Source: RFSX01 sp965230215 (lineage in GTDB: Bacteria; Bacteroidota; Bacteroidia; Chitinophagales; Saprospiraceae). Taken from it: DNA of 64,000 nt. Shown here piece by piece: positions 57,380 to 64,000 of the stretch. The notes below the pieces were generated by a model. The model made no database searches, was not told the origin of the DNA, and worked only from the letters and a program-made list of their open reading frames with translations. How positions within the stretch are numbered: position 1 is the first letter of the stretch; each line of letters opens with the position of its first letter. The stretch is from positions 62,001-126,000 of the forward strand of contig CBDDKN010000004.1 in the NCBI GenBank assembly GCA_965230215.1, given 5' to 3'. The translations under genes were made by a program, and so were the position numbers.

Positions 57380-60300
57380 TTATCTGATTACCGTTACTTC
57401 TCCTCTGTACATCTGCGTGACATTATCTACGAAGCGGACCTCGGCTGTATAGACATAAACACCTTGCTCCACTCTGTTGTTACCTCCATCTCCACGGCGT
57501 CCATCCCATCCTTGTTCTGCATCGGTCGGTGCTGGTATATTCTCTGCTTCATACACAAGATTACCCCATCTGTCAAAGATTCTAAAGCTTACTACTTCAA
57601 CGACTCCACGACCGGTCATTGGAATAAACTTATTATCAGGTGGAAGTGCATCCGGGTTAAAGATATTCGGCAGATACACGTTCCTTTCAGTTTTTATGTC
57701 GATGTTGAGATCATCAAATGCTGTGCAACCATTGCTGTCTGTCACAACCAATTCCACAGTAGTAAAGGTGAACGGTGAGACATTAATTGAAGAACAATCC
57801 TGATTCGCGCAATCAAATTCGGCAGGTGTATTCCAGGCATAATCAAAACTTGGACTTCCGCCAAAAACTTCTGCACTTACATTTGCATTGGTATCTCCAA
57901 GGTCTAGAACAAGGTCATCACCAAGATCCACTGTGAATTCAGGTGGTGTTTGCACAGTGACTGATAGTTCCTCAGAACAACCAGCTGAATCAAATACAAG
58001 TAGGGTATATGTACCTGGTCCTACCATGATACAAGAATCTATATCAATTCGTGCTCCGAAGTTTATGCTGTATGTATAATTTAATCCTGTACCTCCAGAA
58101 ACCTGCTCTATTCCAATGCAAACCTCATCTCCTTCGCATTCAGGCTCATCGGGATTTATAGCTGTTGCTATGATAGGAACAGAGCTTTCAAATTCAAAGG
58201 AAGTCTCAGCCGTGCATCCACATGCATCTGTCACAGTAATTCCATAGGTGCCAACTGTGAGATCAGTGGCAGTGGCTTGATTCGATACATCATCAGTCCA
58301 GCTATAAGAATAGCCTCCACAACCACCAGTAGGGTCAACAGTAAGTGAGCCAGTATTATCATTACCACAGCTTATGAGAATCAGCATCGATGAATCAATA
58401 CCCAGTTCAAGCAACTCGGGTTCACCAATCATAATCGAGTCGACAAAATCACAGTTATTATCATCTGTAATTGTAATTAGGTAAGTACCACTACAGAGAC
58501 CATCACGCTGATCGCCATTAAAACCATCTTCCCATAGATATCCGTAGCTGCCACCATTAATTGTACCACCAGTTGCTTGAAGCTCTACACGCCCGGTACA
58601 TTCCCCAAAACATGCAACATCATCTATCATACTTGAATTGAAGTCCAAGGTGATGGCATCAGGTTCATTAATTGTGAAGTTGATAGTATCTGAAGTACAG
58701 AGGCCATCGAAAGCATATACAGCGTTATCCCCGGACGCTAACTGTGTTGCATCATCCGAAAGTCCGTTTCCATTATCGTCAGGATTGGTCCAGAAGAATC
58801 CTATTGAGGAAGCATCAGCACCTAGTGGATTATTGGTAATCGTTGCAATCGCTGAACCATCATCGGCTCCAAAACACGAAACATCCATGATATCACTTAG
58901 CTCGAGCTCAAGTCTTTCTTCTACTGTCAGGTCAATAAATGTATCTTTCTGGCAGCCATTACCATCGGTAAGTGTGACATTGTATATACCAGGTGATAGT
59001 CCTATGAGAGTGCAATTTTGAGCATTAAGATCTGGATCTTCCCATTCACAGGTTCCTGTGTTTGTATCAAATCCAGGGAAACTGATAGTTCCATTGTCTA
59101 GTCCGACAGCGCAATCAGGAGGTGTTGCATCAATAGTTAATTCGAAATTCGTATCCTCATTGAGTAATGTGATGAGTGTATCGGTCGTGCAACCGCGTGC
59201 ATCTTCAAAACTTATAGTAATATCTCCCGCTTGAAGTCCATCTGCAAATGTTCCACTCAGACCAGCATCTGACCAAGTTATATCAATTGGCGGATTAGCA
59301 CCATCAAGATTATTTATTGTTATTGACCCAGGATCTCCACCGCATACCGGATTAACAATATCCAATTCATATGTAATGCCGCTTGCAGCTTCAAGAATCG
59401 TGGCAAAGGTGTCAACACTACATCCATTCGCATCGATAATAGCAAAGTTGTACAGGCCTGGTTCCAGATCGGCAGGATTACAACTTATGATTGTTGGGTC
59501 TTCCCATACACACTGATATGGGGCTTCTCCTCCTACAAAATTGTCGACAGTTATGCTGCCATCGATCTCTCCAGGGCAGGATGGGGGAAGGGCCAGAATA
59601 TCAAAACTAAGCTCATATTCATCAGCACCCAAGACAACAAATGTGTCTTTTTCACAGCCTTCAGAATCAACGACTGTAACATCATATGTGCCTGCCATCA
59701 GCGATGTAGGGTTGCAAGAACTGATAGTCCCATCTTCCCAAATGCAATCATATGGGCCAACCCCACCAGTGATATTTATAATATCAATAGAGCCGTTCTG
59801 CGCAAGATCACAGGACGCATTGACAGTTTCTATTTCCAGGCTTAGACCAGGAGTAGGGCTTATGACAATCGTGTCGCTGTCTTCGCAATCATTGTCTACT
59901 GAGCTGACATTTACAATATAAGTTCCAGGAGAATTAAAATCTAGTATTTGATTGTTACCCAGGACCATTTGAAACTGATCTGTCCACAGGAATGTATGAT
60001 CCGTTGAAGAAGAATTCAGGATATTCACATCCAACTGTCCCTGCCCAGTGCCATCACATTCAAGATTATCAAGAATAAATGCCTCAATTTCAAGTTCATC
60101 TCCGGACATCACTTCTACGAATGTATCTATCTCACATCCAAGATCGTCGCTGATTCGCACATTATATACACCCGGCATTACTCCTGATAAAGTATCGTCG
60201 TCTACACTTGGATCATCTTCCCATACATAGGTATAAGGAGCAGAGCCCCCTGACACCATAACTACGGCCTCCCCATCATTTGAGTTACAAGATGCCATTC

Positions 60301-61930
60301 CTTCTACAGGCATGGCCAATAATTCTTCAGCAGGCTCCATGATTTCAAAGAATGTGTCTTTGCTACAGCCGGAAGTATCCTGAATCATTACTGTATAGGT
60401 TCCAGCGCATAATTCTTCGTTGTAAAAAAGCGATTGACCATCATTTCCTCCTAGGGTAACAAAATTGTTCATGTCATCCCTGACGAGGAAGGTGTACCTA
60501 CCTGGGGTCAATACGTCCAGGGTTAGGGAACCATTACATTCATTCTTACAAAGGATATCTTGGATATTGTTGATATCTACTAGTATTTCTTGTGAGATTG
60601 GTATCTCGATATTTTCTTCTATCGAACATCCATTTGAATCTTCAACACGCAGTCTGTATCTGTTGGTTAGATTGTTAAATGCATTGTCTTCAAAAGGCGT
60701 TATTGTTTCAAAGCTTGGTTGTATAAGGTTGTTATAGCTGTATTCATTGCCTGGGAAAGGTGTACCTCCGGTTGCTGTTGCACTTATCGATCCATCACCT
60801 GAACCGAAACAAGTTGCAGCCATAAGGTCAATATCCAATTCGATAGGAGGCGTGAACAGGGTGATGGTTTCCTCGGTTTCACATCCATTGGTATCGGTAA
60901 TCGTTACGGTATAGTCTCCGTTAAAGAGTCTTTCAACTGTAGCGTCAGTCACATCCTGAAACGTGATCCCATTTGAAAAACTCACATCAAAGAGTTCGCC
61001 GGGTAGACCACTGGTCATGTTTTCAATTGTTATCGAACCGTTAGATAGATTGGCGCATATAGGATCTACTACAATTGGCGGATCATAAGTCACTGGGGCA
61101 ATGTTTTCAATGATGACATTCTGCATCACGTCATTCCCATTCGAGTCCACAATTCTGACCTGCCATATTCCTGTCGGCAGATTGGTATATTCAAGCAACT
61201 CAAAGTCATTGTTGATCGCATCTGATAATATCGGAATGCTGTTTCGGAGTAAGAAAACCGTATAAGGCGCTGCGCCACCACAAGCTGAAAAGCTAAGTGA
61301 GGCAGAGTTTGTAATAGAGTTGCAATAAGCAAGATTTGTTATGGCCAATTCAGTACAGGCTATTTCGATACAGGAGTTTGCAGAACCATTGATAAAGATG
61401 ATTGAATCCTGACATTTCTCTTGTTCACTAAGTTGATAGTTTACTTCAGTGGCGGGGAATAATGGTGCAAGCGCATCTGTAATGCCAATAGGAACGCACT
61501 CACTGGCTTCCAGCCCAGCCCTGAAACAAATCGTGAATGCCAGGGTACCGTCAGGAAGGGTTAATCCCGTGGTAGCAAAATTGAACCAAAGCAATGTTAT
61601 GATTCCGTTGTCGGTTTCCTGAGTATTGGGTAGTATCGGATCACCCAATTCTGTCTGGTTATCAGCAAAAGAGACAAAAGACATCAGGGTAGGGTCGAAG
61701 GTGAAGGTAAACTGGAAAGTATTGATTGCGGTAAAGTTCTCAACTCTGAATTCAACGCAGAAGTCATCTCCAGGTGTAACTTGAGCTGGAAGGGTAGTAG
61801 TAACGAAATTTAGTGAGTTATTTATACCGATATCCTCACATGGAAGATTCTGAGAATTCAGATTTACTGATAAACTGACTATCAGAATCCAAACGCAACT
61901 CCAAACACATAGACCATTAAATACTTTCAT
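57380..61930 (-). CDS. Large secreted cohesin-like/SprB-repeat protein with type B sorting domain
   Basis: This 1516-residue surface protein has a signal peptide (MKVFNGLCVWSCVWILIVSL) and then a cohesin-like domain (LPAQVTPGDDFCVEFRVENF, FTFTFDPTLMSFVSFADN). About 13 degenerate SprB-like repeats of roughly 80-110 residues follow (patterns such as SCNSNDGEAVVMVSGGSAPY and GTYDVTVVDSEGCEKDTF). The C-terminus is a gliding-type domain: NVYLPNIFNPDALPPDN, FRIFDRWGNLVYEAENIP, GWDGRRGD and GVYVYTAEVRF. Inferred role: T9SS-exported adhesin. The ATG at 61930 is used; a TTG at 62014 would add 28 residues. Unlike the giant gene at the left edge, its repeats are diverged. Confidence 0.9.
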   Translation of the reverse strand: MKVFNGLCVWSCVWILIVSLSVNLNSQNLPCEDIGINNSLNFVTTTLPAQVTPGDDFCVEFRVENFTAINTFQFTFTFDPTLMSFVSFADNQTELGDPILPNTQETDNGIITLLWFNFATTGLTLPDGTLAFTICFRAGLEASECVPIGITDALAPLFPATEVNYQLSEQEKCQDSIIFINGSANSCIEIACTELAITNLAYCNSITNSASLSFSACGGAAPYTVFLLRNSIPILSDAINNDFELLEYTNLPTGIWQVRIVDSNGNDVMQNVIIENIAPVTYDPPIVVDPICANLSNGSITIENMTSGLPGELFDVSFSNGITFQDVTDATVERLFNGDYTVTITDTNGCETEETITLFTPPIELDIDLMAATCFGSGDGSISATATGGTPFPGNEYSYNNLIQPSFETITPFEDNAFNNLTNRYRLRVEDSNGCSIEENIEIPISQEILVDINNIQDILCKNECNGSLTLDVLTPGRYTFLVRDDMNNFVTLGGNDGQSLFYNEELCAGTYTVMIQDTSGCSKDTFFEIMEPAEELLAMPVEGMASCNSNDGEAVVMVSGGSAPYTYVWEDDPSVDDDTLSGVMPGVYNVRISDDLGCEIDTFVEVMSGDELEIEAFILDNLECDGTGQGQLDVNILNSSSTDHTFLWTDQFQMVLGNNQILDFNSPGTYIVNVSSVDNDCEDSDTIVISPTPGLSLEIETVNASCDLAQNGSIDIINITGGVGPYDCIWEDGTISSCNPTSLMAGTYDVTVVDSEGCEKDTFVVLGADEYELSFDILALPPSCPGEIDGSITVDNFVGGEAPYQCVWEDPTIISCNPADLEPGLYNFAIIDANGCSVDTFATILEAASGITYELDIVNPVCGGDPGSITINNLDGANPPIDITWSDAGLSGTFADGLQAGDITISFEDARGCTTDTLITLLNEDTNFELTIDATPPDCAVGLDNGTISFPGFDTNTGTCEWEDPDLNAQNCTLIGLSPGIYNVTLTDGNGCQKDTFIDLTVEERLELELSDIMDVSCFGADDGSAIATITNNPLGADASSIGFFWTNPDDNGNGLSDDATQLASGDNAVYAFDGLCTSDTINFTINEPDAITLDFNSSMIDDVACFGECTGRVELQATGGTINGGSYGYLWEDGFNGDQRDGLCSGTYLITITDDNNCDFVDSIMIGEPELLELGIDSSMLILISCGNDNTGSLTVDPTGGCGGYSYSWTDDVSNQATATDLTVGTYGITVTDACGCTAETSFEFESSVPIIATAINPDEPECEGDEVCIGIEQVSGGTGLNYTYSINFGARIDIDSCIMVGPGTYTLLVFDSAGCSEELSVTVQTPPEFTVDLGDDLVLDLGDTNANVSAEVFGGSPSFDYAWNTPAEFDCANQDCSSINVSPFTFTTVELVVTDSNGCTAFDDLNIDIKTERNVYLPNIFNPDALPPDNKFIPMTGRGVVEVVSFRIFDRWGNLVYEAENIPAPTDAEQGWDGRRGDGGNNRVEQGVYVYTAEVRFVDNVTQMYRGEVTVIR

Positions 61931-62030
61931 TAGGCGATTTCGTATTCTAGAAGATGGGCAATTGATTGTCCAAATTTTCTCAAAAATTAAAAGCAAAAAA
62001 ATCCTTTTATTCAAAGGATTTAATTGTACG

Positions 62031-62038
62031 CAAATATA
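62031..62038 (-). promoter_or_regulatory. Predicted -7 element upstream of the cohesin-like protein gene
   Basis: The minus strand reads TATATTTG (62038-62031), a full match to TAnnTTTG, about 100 bases before the ATG at 61930. No clear -33 TTG was found. Confidence 0.4.
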
Positions 62039-62164
62039 ATCGAAACTTATAATATGTTCACTCTAGGAAACCTTGATAATAAACGATATAACAAATATCT
62101 TATTATCGTATCAATCAGTATTAATGGGATACCCTGATATATCGGTGGGGAAGGGATATAAATA

Positions 62165-62197
62165 TAAAAAAAGCCCGGAGGTTCGGCCGGACTTTTC
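62165..62197 (-). terminator. Terminator after the thioredoxin-SPOR gene
   Basis: AAGCCCGG and CCGGACTT (62171-62193) form a stem with one mismatch and an eight-base loop. On the minus strand it is followed by a T run (62165-62170), after the thioredoxin-SPOR stop at 62251. Confidence 0.75.
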
Positions 62198-62250
62198 ATA
62201 GGTTTTTGGAATGGAACCCCTAAAGGTTCTATTATCATGTAGATTGTTTA

Positions 62251-63048
62251 TCAGTAGATTGTGGTTTCTATGCCGTGATCTTCTTTTAATTTATTTCTGA
62301 ATTCTTCTGCTTCTGCTACAGTTTTGAATTCACCCAACAGGATTTTGTACTGAGTGGTGTTTTCAATGTATTGGTTCATAACGATAACAGGGGCATCAAA
62401 ACTTTCCTGAAGTTCTTTCACTTTGAAATGCGCTTCTGTATAGTCAAAGTAGTTTCCTACGAGTAGTTTATAATTGCTTCTGAAGTTTTCAGCAAGGTTA
62501 TATTGCTGGTAAAGATGCTCCAATTGAGGATCACGCGTTTCAGATTCACCAATTTTAAACGGACTTCTATTGATAGAGTGGTTGACCACTATTCTGTTTT
62601 CAGGATTGTTGTGAAAACTAAGCATGCTGATCATTGATTCAGAGCTCAAAGTTTTTTCAATACGTTCAATCATTCTACCCTGAGAATTGAATATAAGAAT
62701 CGTAGGTAGAATATTGACTTCATATTGTTTCTTTAAGTCTTGTCCTTCCATGCTTTCAATGTCCAGTTTTAGAGGGACATAATTTGAATTCAACTGTGTC
62801 GCAACAGTTTCATTCTGAAAGGTTGTTTTGTCCATCCACTTGCATGGAGTACACCAATCTGCATAGAATTCAACAAAAAACAATTTACCCTCACTACCGG
62901 CTTTGGCCTTGGCATGTTCGAAGCTTCCAGCAAAGAAATTTACTTTGTTACTCGGTTCGGTTTCAAACGTAGTTTTTGCTGCCTCCAAATTTCCGATCAA
63001 CAGTAAGAAAAGGCAACAAGCTAAAACAGACCTAATCATATTCAACAT
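62251..63048 (-). CDS. Periplasmic thioredoxin-fold protein with C-terminal SPOR domain
   Basis: The 265-residue product starts with a signal peptide (SVLACCLFLLLIGNLEAA). Residues 40-150 form a thioredoxin-like domain with active site ADWCTPCKWMDK near residue 65-70 and cis-Pro region VNILPTILIF. From about residue 185 come two SPOR repeats (NYKLLVGNYFDYTEAHFKVK; QYKILLGEFKTVAEAEEFRN). SPOR domains bind glycan strands lacking stem peptides at the septum. The fusion suggests a redox role near the division site or a disulfide-handling role in the periplasm. A start two codons later (63039) is also possible. Confidence 0.85.
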   Translation of the reverse strand: MLNMIRSVLACCLFLLLIGNLEAAKTTFETEPSNKVNFFAGSFEHAKAKAGSEGKLFFVEFYADWCTPCKWMDKTTFQNETVATQLNSNYVPLKLDIESMEGQDLKKQYEVNILPTILIFNSQGRMIERIEKTLSSESMISMLSFHNNPENRIVVNHSINRSPFKIGESETRDPQLEHLYQQYNLAENFRSNYKLLVGNYFDYTEAHFKVKELQESFDAPVIVMNQYIENTTQYKILLGEFKTVAEAEEFRNKLKEDHGIETTIY

Positions 63049-63284
63049 TTTTGTTATTTGTAATGATTTGATTTAAATGCAATTAGGCTTGTGCAAAAGC
63101 TGTTCCAAGTATCAGAAATCAGCGATATTTATTTAATATAATAATATTATATATCTATAATATATTGATAAAGAGATATATATGGTTTAAAAAAAATATT
63201 AATAAGTATGAGTATTAATTCACTGATTCCCTGATTTCTCATGATATTTTCGTTTATTTGCCATCCGTTTCAATATTTAGAATA
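63049..63284. other. AT-rich intergenic region before fabH
   Basis: This 236-bp gap is strongly AT-rich, particularly 63131-63210, with many TATA steps. A partial promoter (CTG 63231-63233, 19 bases, TTTATTTG 63253-63260) lies about 25 bases before the fabH ATG. No gene was found. Confidence 0.5.
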
Positions 63285-64000
63285 ATGGGTAGAAAATACG
63301 CGGCAATTACAGGAGTAGCTGGTTATGTACCGGAAGATGTCATCACGAATGCAGACCTTGAAAAGATGGTCGAGACGAATGATGAATGGATCGTTTCCCG
63401 TACAGGAATCAAGCAGAGACATATCCTTAAAGATCCGAATAAAGCAACCAGCGATATGTGCGTTGAAGCTGTAAAGGTTTTGCTAGAGAAGACCAATACC
63501 AGCGCAGAGGAAATTGACCTTATCATAGTAGGCACAGTAACAGGAGATTATGTTTTTCCAGATACTGCTAATTTGGTAGCTGACAAAGTAGGAGCCAGCA
63601 ATGCTTTTGGCTTTGATATCAATGCTGCCTGTTCAGGCTTCATTTATTCACTGGTAACAGCTTCTAAATTTGTTGAAACCGGCACGTATAAAAAGGTAAT
63701 CGTCTGTGGTGCAGATAAGATGTCTTCCATTCTTAATTATGAAGACAGAACAACATGCATCCTTTTTGGTGATGGAGCAGGGGCAGTATTACTTGAGCCA
63801 TCAGATGATTCTGGAATTGTCGATGCCATACTAAAAGGTGATGGATCAGGATATGCTTACCTTCATCAGAAAGCCGGAGGAAGTCTCAATCCACCTACAA
63901 TTGAAACGGTTCAGCGCAAAGAACATGCTGTTTATCAGGAGGGTAGAGTCGTTTTCAAACATGCAGTGAAAGGAATGGCGGACACTATCGCTGATGTTAT
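63285..64000 (+). CDS. fabH: 3-oxoacyl-ACP synthase III (FabH), 3' partial
   Basis: The frame runs from ATG 63285 to the right edge (238 complete codons), so the 3' part is missing. The sequence has the FabH hallmarks: MGRKYAAITGVAGYVPEDV, NDEWIVSRTGIKQRH, the catalytic cysteine in INAACSGFIYSL (near residue 116), DRTTCILFGDGAGAVLLEP, and VFKHAVKGMAD. FabH starts fatty-acid synthesis by joining acetyl-CoA or branched acyl-CoA to malonyl-ACP. The usual length is about 330 residues, so the histidine and asparagine of the triad lie beyond the window. Confidence 0.95.
   Translation, partial: MGRKYAAITGVAGYVPEDVITNADLEKMVETNDEWIVSRTGIKQRHILKDPNKATSDMCVEAVKVLLEKTNTSAEEIDLIIVGTVTGDYVFPDTANLVADKVGASNAFGFDINAACSGFIYSLVTASKFVETGTYKKVIVCGADKMSSILNYEDRTTCILFGDGAGAVLLEPSDDSGIVDAILKGDGSGYAYLHQKAGGSLNPPTIETVQRKEHAVYQEGRVVFKHAVKGMADTIADV

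Larger units (their letters stand above)
61931..62250. other. Intergenic region of 320 bp
   Basis: The region upstream of the cohesin-like gene and downstream of the thioredoxin-SPOR gene holds a -7 element at 62031-62038 and a terminator at 62165-62197. No gene was found; a short frame at 62047-62238 on the minus strand crosses the terminator and is taken as chance. Confidence 0.6.

Noticed and set aside
62047..62238. 63-codon minus-strand frame after the thioredoxin-SPOR gene
   Set aside because: It crosses the terminator hairpin, and its product is low-complexity.

Overview
The window looks like chromosomal DNA of a free-living Bacteroidota bacterium, probably of the Saprospiria/Cytophagia type. 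The evidence is a type IX secretion system (gldKLMN, a PorP/SprF protein, the regulator PorX), several secreted proteins with T9SS C-terminal sorting domains, SprB-type repeats, and promoters of the Bacteroidota form TTG-N18-20-TAnnTTTG. There are no ribosomal RNAs, insertion sequences, phage genes or CRISPR arrays. One tRNA gene, tRNA-Leu(UAG), is present.

Layout. (1) Positions 1-18833 hold the 3' part of one enormous gene, still open at the left edge. It encodes 52 HYR-like repeats in an almost unbroken 237-bp register, then 23 SprB repeats, two SdrD-B-like domains and a type A T9SS sorting domain. (2) 18.9-28.3 kb is mostly housekeeping: recG, rbfA, purA, a lipoprotein with a methyltransferase fold, a rimK / M14-type deacylase / PBP4 operon, and a UMF1-type MFS transporter. 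(3) 28.3-33.5 kb has a beta-helix lipoprotein and a three-gene glycosyltransferase operon. (4) 33.5-39.1 kb is the T9SS core: porP/sprF, gldK, gldL, gldM, gldN, all on the minus strand. (5) 39.2-45.1 kb has an MBL hydrolase, small envelope proteins, a Ppx/GppA phosphatase, and a rel-fur pair. (6) 45.2-51.3 kb has tRNA-Leu, tig-clpP-clpX, glyA and an HD hydrolase. (7) 51.4-54.8 kb has porX, tatC and a Na/Ca exchanger. (8) 54.9-64 kb has three more T9SS client proteins, a thioredoxin-SPOR fusion, and the start of fabH at the right edge.

How the parts connect. GldK-N and PorP/SprF build the secretion and gliding machine, PorX is its known type of regulator, and the giant adhesin plus the proteins at 54.9-61.9 kb are its likely cargo (sorting domains of both type A and type B). 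The strongest candidate for something undescribed is the giant adhesin. Its HYR-like repeats are arranged in a higher-order, six-unit (1422-bp) pattern with near-identical copies and swapped central loops, which points to recent segmental amplification or gene conversion.

Limits. All calls come from reading the sequence and its translations. Family names rest on recognised motifs; no database search was run. Several genes start at TTG or GTG because no ATG is available in frame; those starts are inferred.
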